Assembly: GCA_001179505.1 (NCBI GenBank)
Contig: CDMY01001064.1
Location: 62,001-126,000 of the forward strand
Direction: 5' to 3'
Source: Vitrella brassicaformis
Lineage: Eukaryota > Sar > Vitrellaceae
DNA: 64,000 nt
The position numbers were made by a program, and so were the translations under genes. Each line of letters starts with the position of its first letter. Position 1 is the stretch's first letter. Of this stretch, positions 49,657 to 61,660 are shown in pieces. Under the pieces are notes generated by a model. It did no database searches. It had not been told where the DNA came from and saw nothing but the letters and a program-made list of their open reading frames with translations.

Positions 49657-50021
49657 GTGTGTGAAGACACAGAGAGGATTGGCGCTTCTGCACACGCATT
49701 TCTCTGTTGTCTGTTGTGTGAGATAGCTTGTCTATCGCTGTCTGCATTTTATATTTCGATGTCTCGTGAACCGATGGGTCGCTCAGACGACAGACAGACA
49801 GACAGACACTGCCTGCATTCTGAATCGCTCTCGTCTTTTATCTCCGTCCCGCCGTGGTTTAGTGGGGGGCGTGCATGTATCATATATTGACATTGATCAC
49901 TTGTGGCGTGTCTTTGCCACAGCTAAAGGCCTCTCGCGGTCCACACAAACATGCACTCGATCAATGGCAACTGTCACCCCACCACCCGTCCCCTCTCCCT
50001 CCCTCCCTTCGATCCATCTAC
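49657..50021. other. spacer between convergent genes
   Basis: 3' flanks of the RCC1 paralogue (plus) and the WLM protease (minus). A short (GACA)n run at 49790-49808; otherwise nothing recognised. Confidence 0.45.
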
Positions 50022-51830
50022 CTACCCCCTCGGCAGACCGCACACACCACAGTCAGCAGCCGCCCCTGACTCATTCCAGAACGTGCAGTGCCGACACGCC
50101 CACCCACCTCCACCTCCACATCCACCAGCAGCCCCGCCCCCCTCCCTCCTTGCCCTCTTGTTGTTGCCCCCCGCCAGCGGCAGCCCGTCGAAGGCGTTCT
50201 CGTCGCTGTCCTCACACCCAGGTCTCACCGACTCGCACAGGTAGCACTTGACGTGCTTGGCGTCGTTGAGCACCGTGCAGCGGGAGCACGCCCACTGGCC
50301 ACCAGACGCAGGACGCTTTGCAGGCGGTTGTGCGTCACCATCCTCATCGTCCAGGTCGATCACGGGTACGGCAGCTTGTGCCGCGCCACTCGACGTCCCG
50401 CTCGTGGCCGCAGCTGCTGCAGCTGCTGCCGGGCCAGCCGCGTCATTCTCCTTCTTCTTGGCCTCCTTCTTGACCACCGGCTGTGCAGCTGCAGCAGCAG
50501 CAGCAGCAGCAGCGGGCGGCTTCTGACGTGGGGGTTCTGAAGGGCAGAAGGCCATGTTGTCCTCATCATGCCAGGGGAGGGTGTCGCGGGGAGGGATGGG
50601 GGAGGGGGGAGGGAGGGGCGAGGGGCCGTTGGTGTCGTGCTCGTCGTCAGTGAGGTCGATGACCTCCACTTCCACCTCATCCTCTCGCTTGACGTCGCCC
50701 TTACACCGACAGTCCTGCAGGCAGCATCGTGTATGTGGTGTGTAGGGTTGTATCCGTGTTATGTGTGTGCACATCTGCTCACGTCTTTGGCTCTCCGCTC
50801 GGCAGCCCATGCAGCTGCTTCGCGTGCACTCATGCCTGACAGCAGGAGGACACGGCAGCAGGGATTTATCTTCGACTTGCGTTGATCGGATTTGGCTGCC
50901 CACCCTTCATGCGATTGGTATCTCCTCCCAGGCGCTGGCCGCCAGGAGTCATCAGCTTGTTGATGCGCTGGCGCTCCTCAGCAGCCTGACAATCACGCAG
51001 GGAGCATCCACCCATCCACCCTTGTGTGTGTGGTGTGTGTCGTCAGGTACCTTGAGCGCCTTCTGCTTGCCCTCCACTATGTTGGTGGGGTTGTGGGTCA
51101 AGCCGCCAAGCCTGACACCTGATGGAAAGGCAACGAGCACCGCAATCAATCTCACACATCGCCATGGATCTCGCCTCTCACCCTCTACGTCAAACCCCTC
51201 GCCCGTTCTAGTGATGCCCTTGGCCATGAGTTCCTCACACTCCTTCGTCAACCTGACCAATACAGACGGATATCACAGCCCATCCATCCATCAATTTATC
51301 CATTTCTCACTCGGCCAGCAGGGCATAGAACTGGGCGTTGTGCGGTGACACGACAATGTGCGTCAGCTCATGCAGCAGAGTGCCAAGCAGAAAGTGGTAG
51401 TTGTGGGTGATCCCGCTCTCCTTGTCGCGCCGCATACGGATCTGAGGACCAGAGGTCGCAGAACACACAGAAACATCGATTTGCGTCATAGGTTGACGTC
51501 CTTGGTCTGCGGAAAGCTCACGCACATACGTACACAGATCTTCTGTCCCTTGTTGCAGTTGAGGCCCTGAAGAGCGGGGTTCTTGGGCAGAAACTCGACC
51601 AGCAGAGGCACCTTCCATCTTCGCTTGATCATGATGGGCTGACACAAGCAACAGCCAACACACAATGGGTGCAGAGAGGCCGTTCGTTTGAGCGTACCTA
51701 CCTGGACCTGATCTGCTGCTTGTTGGAGCATCTTCTTGGCCTCATCCTTCCCAGCAAGGTTCAGCGCCTTGATCTCGAGGCACTTGAAGTATTTCTTGTC
51801 GTCGAGGCTGCCAGACCCGCCGGCAGGCAT
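50022..51830 (-). CDS. Wss1-like WLM-domain metalloprotease with two RanBP2 zinc fingers
   Basis: Wss1/SPRTN-type proteases cut DNA-protein crosslinks and sumoylated proteins. The minus-strand start at 51830 opens the WLM domain. It includes K-R-R-W-K-V-P-L-L-V-E-F-L-P, then the zinc site H-E-L-T-H-I-V-V-S-P-H-N-A-Q-F-Y with catalytic Glu. Downstream are V-R-L-G-G and Q-R-L-G-G-D, the Cdc48-binding SHP-like type, and an Ala/Glu/Arg helix. Two candidate SUMO-interacting motifs sit in acidic context (V-E-V-I-D-L-T-D-D and V-P-V-I-D-L-D-D-E), separated by Lys/Ala-rich linker. Two RanBP2-type zinc fingers end the protein (W-A-C-S-R-C-T-x-L-N, then W-A-C-R-H-C-T-F-W-N). Introns are short and CACA-rich. 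Domain assignments are confident; substrate roles are family knowledge. Confidence 0.88.
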
Positions 51831-51935
51831 CGCTGCGACCTATCCACAGTCTGATGATTTTTTTCGTTCTTCTTCAGCGAGCTTAAAGCTTAGAATTGTG
51901 TTTACGTGTGGCCCCGCGCCCGCGCCGACTTAGCG
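51831..51935. promoter_or_regulatory. very short divergent promoter
   Basis: Only about 105 bp separate the start codons of the WLM protease (minus) and the TSP1-VWA protein (plus). The interval has a T-run, GTTCTTCTTC, and GCGAGCTTAAAGCTT. Two promoters plus 5' UTRs in this space suggests a shared bidirectional promoter. Confidence 0.45.
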
Positions 51936-54900
51936 ATGATCTGGCTGCTCGTGGTCCTGATCGCAGGTTTGCAGTGGGGAATTGACAAAGACGCACGAAT
52001 TCTGCATTAATCTGCATAGTCTGTATCGCTCAGGCTGCCCTGCTTTCATGTTCTTCGTCCATGCTCATCACCACGGCAGCCATACGGCGGATCTCAGCGT
52101 CCAACAGCAAGACGACATTCTCATGGAAGAGGTCGACGACGAGCTGGACCAACTCGCGTCGTCTCTTCAGAGAAGGACCGCCCTCGTGACGACGGCCTCG
52201 TCTGAGTCGTCTTCCCGTCCGGCAATGAATCTGCCTGAAGCCGCCGGCATCTTGGAGACGGCTGCATCGCTGCCGAATGAGACGAGGGCAATTATTAAGA
52301 GGATGGTGAAGCTGCAAGAAAATGGAGCTGGATACCGTGAGATTGGGCGCCGTTTGCAGAAGGGCGGGAGGCGGATCATCAGAGAGCTTTCACGGCTGAT
52401 CGAGCGATATCGGACTCATCTTGAGGAGGGTCAAGAGGCGTGTCAATCACGCCTGATCGAGGCTGAGGAGGCAAGCAAAGAGGCGAGGCAGCAGCTGGCA
52501 CGAAGCACTGCAGCGGTCACAGAGGTGGGACGGGGAGAGAGCGCTCACCTGTGTCGCATGGCATGTTTCGTTGCAGGTGAGCGCGGCGGCGTATGCGGAT
52601 TGCTCCGCCGTTCGAGGCCAAACCATTAAGACGGAAGACATGCTCACAAAACACGAAGAGCAGTGCAAGGCTTCAATAACATCGCTCAGAGACCGCCTGG
52701 CTGACCTAAAGCATGACGTCGGAGTCAGAAAAAATGTCAGCCAAAGTCATACATAGACAAAAAGGATCATTCATCCGTCTGTCTGTATGCCTGTCCAGAT
52801 CATGACGGACACCAAGTGCTTGGATGTTCTGGGCCGGGATGCCATTCAACTGCTCGATCAGCTGGCCGAGTCTCAACAGAAGGCCTCAGATGACAGCCCT
52901 GAAATGAATGCCACGTCGTCTTCATCACACGCCCTTCCCTTGCTTGAGTGTCACCTGATGATGCTGCGAATGCATCAGGGAAGAATTTTATCGGCGGAGA
53001 GAAGTCAAGGTCATTCGTCGTTTGCTGTCTTCCGGCAATTGGCGTTGCAGCTTCGAACAGAGGAAGCGCGGAAATCCCTGACAAGGTAGGGAGGAGGATA
53101 TCGCTCCCACGCGCCTTGCTGATTTTTGTGGTTCTTTCTGATGTGTGCAGAGCGATTGCTCATGTAATGCCTCCCTCATCCACTCGCCCCTCCATCTCAC
53201 TTGCCACATCACAGCCAGTTGTCTGTGCAGAGCTTAGCACGCTCGACAGGCCAGCCATGTGCGACCTGCTGGGGCAGATGACGGCAGACGTCATGACGGC
53301 ACTGCAAGAGGGGCGCGATCAGATGGACGAACAGGAAGACGGATGCATCGCCGCTGAGAGGTAAGAGAAAAGTGAAACACATGTGAATGGACGGCAGGGT
53401 CTCTCTTTCTGTGCACTATCAGGTCTTATACGGACGAGCTGGCCACCCTTGAGGACACATTTGGCCGGTGCGAGGTTGAGAAGGCACAGTCAATGGATGC
53501 CCTCAAGCAGGCAGAGAAGGAGGAGAGCATCAAACAACATCTGCATCTGGAAGCAGACAAGGTCCCCAAGAGACAGAGCTCAGAACACAAAGAAGTCGGT
53601 GGGTGGGTGCGTGTTGGTGCCGCAGGCTTTTCAGCGAGTCCGCGACGAGTGTGCAGCGGGGGAGACCTCTTCCCGCAAGTTTCTCGAAGCGGTTAGAACT
53701 GTGCGGTTGGAGGTCGCCACCATCTACAAACGACCTGCCCCCAGTGTGAGGTGCAAACATAACGTGCAGCCTGCTTCCCTTGTCATCTCCTTGTGTGTAG
53801 GATTGTGAGCTGGCCGATTGGCACAGCGAAGGGGCCTGCAGCAAAACCTGTGGAGGAGGAAAGATGACCAGGACACGTACGGTAAGGAATACAAAATGCC
53901 TTCTCGACTGAGATTTCGCCTTGCGCCCTCAGGTCATTGCTCCGCCTGGGAATGGCGGTGCGGGATGCGGACCACTCACAAAGACCGCCAAGTGCAACAC
54001 GGATCCTTGCCCGATCGACTGTGTACTCGGCAACTTCTCCGACTGGTAGTGCACCAACCTGGAGTGCCCAATGCCCATCCTCGCGTCTGTGTGTCTCTTT
54101 CAGGACGGACTGCTCAGCAACATGTGGGGGCGGCCTCATGTCTCGTCAGCGTGAGGTCATACGCGAGGCGCGGCACAATGGCAGCCCATGCGTCGGCACC
54201 GAGGAGACCAGACAATGCAACGTACTGATGCGAAATCAGAGACAGAGACATACATTCACTCGCGTTCGTTGCACGCGTCGTAGGTGGATCCTTGCGGGAG
54301 CTGTGATGTGGGCGAGTGGCACGAGTGGACTCCCTGCGACAGGGCGTGTGGGGGAGGCTTCCGGTATAGCAGACGCGTCGTGGCCCCCACAGGGACATTC
54401 ACAGGTGAGAGCAAGGCGGAGCATGAATTCATCGAGACTCTCGGTCGATCATCTGCCTATGTCTTCAGCTGACGACTGCAAAGCTGAAGAGACCGTCAAG
54501 CGACAAGATTGCAGTATCGATGTCTGCCCCACCAACTTCACCTGCACAGGCAGACTGGACCTCGTGTTTGCTGTCGACTCATCGGGGTCGGTTGGAGAAG
54601 CGATGTTTGAGAGCGAGGTGAAGCCACTGCTGCGCGCAATGGTGTCCCTTCTCGACATCAGCTGGCGGTCTGTCAGGGTAAAGGACATAGCCAACATCAT
54701 CCCTCACCTGTCATTGCAATGATGCAGCTGTCCGTTTGCGCATTTAGGTGGGTTTTGTCGACTACGCCACTTCAGTCAAGACGAGACGGCTGACCGGGTC
54801 TCGCAGAAGCATCATACAGGGAATCGAGAAGCTGCCATTCCTGTCGGGAGGCACGCGGACCGATGTGGCCCTCAGCGCTGCACTCAGGCTGATCGATCGA

Positions 54901-55337
54901 GTAAGAGACACACGACACAACAGACACAAGACCTTCTGAACAACGCCCCTCCTTCCTTCTGTGTGCAGTGGGGTCGCGATTGGGATGACGTAATGACCAC
55001 CGTGGTGATTGTGACGAATGGCAAGCCTTTCTTTCCTTTTCTTGTGGAGAACCAGCGGCTCAGACTGGAGGAGAGGGGCGTGCGGGTTATGATGCTGCGA
55101 GTGGGGCGGGTGATGGACCAGACGCAACAGCAGCTGTACGTCTCGCAACCATTGCAGCACAACTTTAACAACAAGCTCTCCTATGGGGAGATGAGAGAGG
55201 GATACAAAGAGGTAAGGGGACAAGGAAAGGCCCCATGATGCAGGCACTCCGATGTCTGTCTCATGCAGCCGGTGACATATTTCTGCCCGCGTCTCAAGAG
55301 CCAACATATCGACCAGCTGGCCACCACACCGAGCTGA
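51936..55337 (+). CDS. secreted coiled-coil / TSP1 / VWA protein
   Basis: Exon 1 (51936-51966) gives a signal-like start M-I-W-L-L-V-V-L-I-A, joined in phase to 52034. About 450 residues of mainly helical, heptad-like sequence follow (E-E-A-S-K-E-A-R-Q-Q-L-A type). Then come three thrombospondin type 1 repeats with W-x-x-W/C-x-x-x-C-G-G-G signatures: C-S-K-T-C-G-G-G-K near 53.85 kb, C-S-A-T-C-G-G-G-L near 54.12 kb, and W-H-E-W-T-P-C-D-R-A-C-G-G-G-F near 54.34 kb. A VWA domain ends the protein: V-F-A-V-D-S-S-G-S-V-G (MIDAS D-x-S-x-S) and G-G-T-R-T-D-V-A-L, while the usual T-D-G third MIDAS element reads T-N-G. Stop at 55335-55337. No membrane span was seen. VWA plus TSP1 is the pairing used by apicomplexan TRAP-type adhesins, in the opposite order. 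Confidence 0.78.
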
Positions 55338-55480
55338 CAGCAGCCATTTATGTACGTGTACCATGGATGATCGCAGTCGCAAGTATACGTGTGTCTGTGA
55401 GCAGACGCAAAAACCCATACATGATGTTCTTACTTTAAGAACATCCTCGACGAACCCATCTACCCACGTGACCGCCCCAT

Positions 55481-57191
55481 TCACTCGACAAACTCTTCTT
55501 CTATCACGGGCCCCGCCGTCGCATTCGTCCCATTGCCGGGCCACTCTGGTGGAAGTGGAAACGGCGGGGCCGCCGGCGTACTTTGGCTTGGGGATGGGGG
55601 TGAGTTTGTCGAGGGGGCGGCGGTCGGAGGTTTTGCGGGAGGGCTTGTGGTGGGCGCAACAACCCATGGGCCGATGGGCTGGGACCACTGAGGAATCAGC
55701 TCAGGCTTTGAGCTCGACACGTCCGCACTCGTCAGGCCCTTCCAGGAGCTCTGATGACAAATACGACAACCATGGACCAAATTGTCCTGGGGTCTTCTCA
55801 CCATAAGATGCGGCGCTTCATTGTCACTGACTACTGGATGATGCCTGCCGTGTGCACAACCACGGGAGACACGAAACGATCAAGAAATCGTCTGATTGAA
55901 TATGTGACCTTGGGCCGCAGAATGTCGAGTGGATGCGGCAGACTTCACTCGAGCGGTCCTGCGCCTCAGGGGGCGGAAGCGCAGCTGAGAAGAAAGGAAT
56001 AAAGGAGCGTATATTTGCATTCTGACCGTGCGACTGTTCTTGCCTTACTATGAGCTTCCAGCCAGTCTGGGTGACACCCCACTGTGCGAATAATCACGGT
56101 CGACGCAACCAACCTACACACCCACAAGCATACCTGCATCTCTCCCCCCACGTGTTGAGCTGCCTCTCCACCCATCCAGCATCGTACCTCTGTGACACCT
56201 GCCTGCACGCGCCGCCCACCAGCGTCCGCACATAGCCCGTCGGCTCGATCAACCTGATCTTATCGTGGTTGTCGAGCACGAAAAGCCGCACCTCTCCCAA
56301 GGCCGTGATCTCAACCCCCAAGCTCCGTGGCAGTCGGAGGGAGGCCAAGTGACCAGGGCCATCGACCAGGCCGGGCCTCTCGGGTGAGCCCGCGAATGTG
56401 GTCACTCGGGACAAACGGACACCTGCACGCAGACAGAATGGCAAGGAGGAAGATGCACACACAAGCACTGGCAGGTAGAGAAACCTTGTACTTTTGTCGT
56501 GAATGCGTATTCTCCGGACGCAGTGGTTGTTGGTGTCGGCGACGAAGATGTCAGTGTTGGGGATGAGAGGCGTCCTCGGCAGTGAGGGGGACGGCGTGGC
56601 CTCGCTGACGCCAATGCCCTCTGGCAGATTGAAGAGCGCCGTCCGCACACTGCCCCACTCCCACCCACGAAGTGCAAATAGATAGAATAGAAGGCCTTCT
56701 CCGCAGCTGTTGCGCTTACGTGCCATCTTGGTGCCCCGCCTGTCCGCACAGCCCAGCAAACACCGATGAAGACCCTGAACCGACGACAACAGACATTCAC
56801 GCTTTGTAAATCCATCCATCTGTCCATCTCTATCCATCCATTTCTTCCTACTGGGCTTGTCCACTGCGTCGATGTAGATAACGCAGCTTCGCGCCTTGTC
56901 CACCAGCCACAGCACGCCCGACGGTGTCTGGGTGACGGCATTCGTCCACGGCATCTCCACATACTCGTCGTAGTGGCCACTCACGTTGTATTCTGACCCA
57001 TCCAGGACACACACAACCGTCAGCAAACGCCACTCGTTTGGGAGATCTATGGATCTAGGCGACGGACCGTTCACTCTTGACCCGACGTATGCATGGATGG
57101 GATAGAAGGGGTTCGTGTAGCCCGGCTCGTGGAGGCGGCACACGCAGCCACGAAGGAAGAACGCAGCCGCGAGGAGGAGCGCCGTTCGCAT
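55481..57191 (-). CDS. secreted NHL-repeat protein
   Basis: The minus-strand ATG at 57191 begins a signal peptide (M-R-T-A-L-L-L-A-A-A-F-F-L-R-G-C-V-C). NHL propeller repeats follow: G-V-L-W-L-V-D-K-A-R-S-C-V-I-Y-I, D-I-F-V-A-D-T-N-N-H-C-V-R-R-I, and L-F-V-L-D-N-H-D-K-I-R-L-I, each with the expected D-x-x-x-x-x-I/V-R spacing. A segment before the second repeat reads F-A-G-S-P-E-R-P-G-L-V-D-G, as in many NHL proteins. The Pro/Thr/Ser-rich end, with N-G-T-N-A-T possible glycosylation sites, stops at 55481. Splicing between 56.1 and 55.8 kb is not resolved. Convergent with the TSP1-VWA gene. Confidence 0.7.
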
Positions 57192-57535
57192 TCAGACGTC
57201 GTGAGATGTTTTTTGTGTTTACAAACTTTCAAGCTGGCCGCCCGCCGTCAAGCCGGAGAAGAAAAGAAAGGAGGGCCCTCTCTATGGAGCCTTCCCAGCT
57301 TCTCACTCCCGACGTGACGGCAGACGGGCAGCGAAGACAAAAGGGGAGCGAATTGTCACCATCGTCTATCATTGCAGAGTTAGCTTCTCCTGACTAGTTC
57401 CTGGCTTTCCTTTTCTGCACAAGCTCTCAGCCCGATATGCCACACAGACCAACGATGGATGCCACATAACGCACCACATAACGCATCAATGGCATACATC
57501 ACATCAATACACACACACAACCAACACCAGCGTCT

Positions 57536-58136
57536 TCAGTAGAAGATGCCCTTGCCTCCCAATATCACGAGAGCCGCAATGATCACAAAGATGATCTGTG
57601 CACACACACCAAACGCCCACACCAACACCAACACCACACAGACAGACAGACAGACAGACAGACAGAGAGTGATGCATGAGCACACTTGCACCCTCCCCCC
57701 AACGAGCGAGGCAAGCCAATTCATGATCCATCCACATCCATCCACCCGCTGACCAGGTAGGGGTTGCCTCTTGACTTGTTGGGATTCGCACCCTGACCCT
57801 CCAGCTCTCTCAACAGCCTGCGCATACACAACAGAGAGAGAGAGAGGAATGGGCAGACAGACAGACAGACAGGCAGGCGGGCCCGTGAAGGACGGTCTTT
57901 CCTCTCCCTCTTGCCCTCACCTTTTCTTCATATCTGGGCTGATCTCAGGCTTCCTTGGAGGGGGACGGGAGGGAGGGGGAGGCGCAGCATCCACCTTCTT
58001 CTCACCACCACCACCACCTGCACAACACACCTCGCGCCCACACGCCATGCACCAGAATGGAAATGTATGAGTGCTCACAATCTTCTTGCCCTGCAGTCCT
58101 TCTAGGGCACTGACCTTCCTTCGCCTGTTCAGCCAT
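57536..58136 (-). CDS. small single-span (tail-anchored-like) membrane protein
   Basis: Four short exons give about 72 residues: M-A-E-Q-A-K-E (from 58136), poly-Gly and K-K-V-D-A, a Pro-rich linker (P-P-P-P-S-R-P-P-P-R-K-P-E-I-S-P), an amphipathic helix (L-L-R-E-L-E-G-Q-G-A-N-P-N-K-S-R-G-N-P-Y) and a C-terminal span I-I-F-V-I-I-A-A-L-V-I-L-G followed by G-K-G-I-F-Y and a stop. The layout is that of a tail-anchored ER protein. The family is not recognised. Confidence 0.6.
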
Positions 58137-58512
58137 CAGCGTCGTCTCATGCGTCGTCTTCCAAAGATGAACTGCGGCTGATGGGCGCGGTGGCGAGAGC
58201 ACGGCAGATCTTCGTTGGATTGAGTGTGCAGCGGGTGATGACAGCACTGTCGGCCGCATGAATGCTGAGCGGCCTTCCACAGCCGCAGGGGCGAAGCAAA
58301 AGGCGTGGACCGCCAAGAGGCCGACGAAGGCCTTGCGGTGAAGAAAGACCATTGAACCTTGAGAACGGCTGAGGCGCCCGCCACACAACAGCCGAATCGT
58401 GTGTTTCGCCAGAAAGGGAGTTTGAGCTTGCCATGCCAGCTCGCACGAGAAGGTAGGCAATGGAGCCAGGAGTGCCTTCCTGATCCCAAGATCTCGCTTC
58501 TCTGTCGACCTG
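58137..58512. promoter_or_regulatory. divergent region before the CDP-DAG synthase
   Basis: Head-to-head interval between the small membrane protein (minus) and the CDP-DAG synthase (plus). It contains an ATG-initiated short frame (M-P-A-R-T-R-R) ended by TAG at 58454-58456, which might be an upstream ORF or a spliced leader exon. Confidence 0.3.
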
Positions 58513-60282
58513 ATGAAGGCGTCACAGCAGGACGCACCTCAGGGGAGGCACGGCGGCAAATGGTAAGCACCAGGTTGCAATGCAAAGCGACTGCCTGCGC
58601 TGCTTGCCTCTTCAGGCTGAAGCGGGTGGTGACAGCCATTGTGGCCATTCCCGTGATCATCGGCCTCCTCACGTTCGTGTGGCTTACCAAGGTGCTTGCG
58701 GTTGTGGCCCTGCTGTTTGGGGCCTACGAGCACGCCCTGCTGCGGTCCACTGCCCTCAACCGCCTGTTTGCGTCCAAGAGCAAGAGCGACGAGCTGGACC
58801 GGTCGACGATATCGCTGCTGACCAACAGCCAGCTGCCCCTACTGGCCTCGTGCATCGTGGTGGCCATCCCGCTGCTGACACACCTGCCCTACCCCACCAT
58901 CTCATTCAGTGTCGCCACACAGGCAAGGAGACCACAGACAGACAGACAGACAGACAGGCATCATGCATGTGTGGAGTGGATGAGTGGTGCGGCTGTGGCT
59001 GTGCCTGTTGCTGTGTATGCAGGTGGCCTTTCTGTGTTTGCCTTTTGCTTACATCATCAAGTATGCCCTCTTCCACGAACTCGCCTTACGAGGGGGCAAG
59101 AGAGATGAGCACCAACAGCAGCAGCAGCAGCAGCAGCAGAATGGAGGCACCAGCAACGGCGGCAGGGGGCTCCCGCCCTATAGTCTCGACTTGCCGTATG
59201 TGTTGAGCCAGAGTGGTCTTGACCTTTTGTTCCTCGCCCAGTATGCCCTGCCCATGGCGTTTGCCATCATGATGCGCCATTTAAGGTAGGTCAGGAGGCT
59301 GGCCCGGCCCAACAGGCATCAGATGACGCCTGCCTAGTGTTGTGTGATTCATTGGCTTGGTGGGGTTGGTGCACTGCAGGGAGGGGATGGGATTTGTGAT
59401 GGTGTGGATTTTGTGCACCTTCCAGTCGGATAACGGTAAGTAAGTACGACTGACATAACCAGCCGCATCCATCCAGGCGTCACGGGACGTGACAGAGGCA
59501 GACAGGCAGTGCAGTGTGTTCCAGCCCAGCTCCGCGTTGATGTGTGTGTGTGGTGTCAGTTGTGGTGCAGGCGGCTTGTTGCTCGGTATCACCATGGGAC
59601 GCACACGCGTACTACCCACTCTATCACCCAACAAATCTGTCGAAGGTCCGTCGGCAGGCAAACACGCATAGCATAAACAAACATCGTCAGTCAGGTGTAT
59701 GTATCCTCCCTCCTCTATGTCTGTGTGCTGTGCGCTCGCCTCCCTCCCTCCCTCCCTCCCTCCCTCTGTCGTTGTCTGTCGTCAGGCATCCTTGGGTCGA
59801 TAGGCATGAGTGTGTTGAGTGGTTGGCTGCTGCACGTGATGGCCCAGCAGTGGTGGACGTTCAGCTGCCTCCCCTCGTGTGCACTGCGCGACTATCTCGC
59901 CATCGCTGCACTGGTTGGCTGAACTCACAACAACAACACCCGTGGAGCGACCCACATTTGCTGCGGGCCCTTTGTGTGTGTTGTGCACTGCAGGTGTCTG
60001 TGGTCGGCATAGTGGGTGACCTGCTGGAGTCGGCGATGAAGCGTGCGGCTGCCGTCAAGGACTCCAGCAACCTGCTGCCGGGACACGGCGGATTCCTCGA
60101 CAGGGTGGGTGACGAAAGACAGACAGACAAGAGAGGACGAGAGGGCAAGATAGATCATAGGATCGCTGTCTATGTGCACGGCGTGTGTGTTGTGATGTGT
60201 TTTGTGGCAGATGGACAGTTTGCTGGTGGGTGCCCCGGCTGCCTACTTCTACATCATCACCTTTGTGGAGCCGCCCACGTGA
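58513..60282 (+). CDS. CdsA-type phosphatidate cytidylyltransferase (CDP-diacylglycerol synthase)
   Basis: Makes CDP-diacylglycerol from CTP and phosphatidate for phospholipid synthesis, in the ER or plastid membrane. Exon 1 is 58513-58562, exon 2 58616-58920, then blocks near 59.02-59.29, 59.38-59.44, 59.56-59.65, 59.79-59.92, 59.995-60.10 and 60.21-60.28 kb. Several membrane spans ([15 protein letters not shown] near the start). The catalytic region reads S-P-N-K-S-V-E-G and the family signature appears as [17 protein letters not shown] and D-R-M-D-S. The intron after exon 2 has a GC donor (ACACAG|GCAAGG). A Gln-rich loop (59112-59140) is inserted between spans. The start is the ATG keeping phase with exon 2; an additional upstream targeting exon is possible. 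Confidence 0.88.
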
Positions 60283-60881
60283 AGCAACGGAGGGAGGGAC
60301 GTCACACAGACGGATGGTGCCTAGACGTGCCTGCCTGCCTGCCTGCCTTGATGCACGAATGTGTATGCGTGTGGGTGTGTGACTGTACAATAAATACGTA
60401 CATCAATATCTCACTGGGGCGTGGCGTCCGTCAGTCAACAAGTCAATGAATGCATTCATTGACAGCATATATGTGCCCTGGTGACGTCAGCTGTCAGAGC
60501 GGCCCCGGCGGGATGAGGACAGCGCAAAAGAGCACGCTGCCCCCACACCGACAGTACCAGCATCGCAGCTGACAACCACCAGGGCAACAATCCTCGCTGA
60601 TAACTTTAGTGACACCCAGAAGCGCCATACACACGCACCCTGTCCCTCGCGATGCACCGCTCCCGTTCTGACCATGTCACGACCATGCGCGACGTCAGCT
60701 TGTCCCGATGAATGTTGGGACCCGCTACATCACGCAGCGCCACCACATGCACAGCACAAGAGCGACGAGTACGGACGATAAAGCTCTCAAAGCACCCTCA
60801 CACGGTCAGGGTAGGTCGACAAATATTTAAGGGTCCCTCTCCTCTATCAGTCAGTGAGTCAGTCATTGAGCGGCAGGGCAG
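60283..60881. other. spacer between convergent genes
   Basis: 3' UTR of the CDP-DAG synthase, with AATAAATAC at about 60391 as a possible polyadenylation signal, and the 3' flank of PHF5A. No RNA gene recognised. Confidence 0.45.
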
Positions 60882-61660
60882 CTATCTCTTCTTGAATCCG
60901 TATTTCTTCCTCTCGTAGAAGAGGTCTGTCCTCGCAGAACCCAAATTGACTATCTTGGGACACCCGTCACGCTGACATCACAGAGACCAGCCAGGGACGA
61001 GAGGGTGGCCTTGCCTGTGTGTGGTCCTGTGTGTGTGTGTGTGTGTGTCGTGTGGCTTCCGTACGTCTTTTTCGCACTGTGTGCATTCCTTGCAGTAGTA
61101 TGCGTCAGAGATGCCCGGCCCGCCACAGATTACGCAACGACCCTGATTGAGTCGACACAGCAAACACCCACACACATGACATGTGCTCCCCTCTGTCTGT
61201 GTGGCTGTGGGTATCCCTCTTTATTGTGTGTATCCCTGTGTCCCTGTATACCTGGTATGATCCGTAGTTGCATTCGTCGCAGATGCGCACGATGGTGTGC
61301 GGCCTGACGTACGAGTCGCATATCACACACTTGCCGTCGCACTTCTCGCACAGCCGACCGATGGCTGACAGACAGACATCACACAGACAGACAGTCACGT
61401 CACACACAGAGAGGCGGCGACAGAGACAGAACACACGACGATATATGGCGATGTCCCTCCTCCCTGTGAGCGCTCCGCTCCCCCAGTCAGTGTGATGCAG
61501 GCGGCCTTACCAATGCCTGGTTGCTTGCGGCACATGATCAGGTCGGGATCTGACACACGCAGCCAGCATGACGCACAGCAACAGATAGATGGATGTGGTG
61601 AGAGGGTGAGCACTGCTGGCGGCAGTGAGGGAAGACATCCGGCTTACGATGCTTCGCCAT
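60882..61660 (-). CDS. PHF5A: PHF5A/Rds3, SF3b spliceosome subunit
   Basis: Part of the SF3b complex of U2 snRNP, needed for branch-site recognition. Five exons fit exactly: 61660-61648, 61549-61511, 61364-61252, 61142-61065 and 60971-60882, giving 110 residues, the length of the human protein. Sequence is near-identical to the family throughout: [38 protein letters not shown], and [14 protein letters not shown] at the end. The zinc-knuckle Cys pairs are all present. The first exon is only 13 nt. Confidence 0.97.

Noticed and set aside
60283-60881. tRNA or snRNA gene in the spacer before PHF5A
   Set aside because: I looked for cloverleaf arms and A/B box patterns by eye and found none convincing. 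A tRNAscan or Infernal run would decide.
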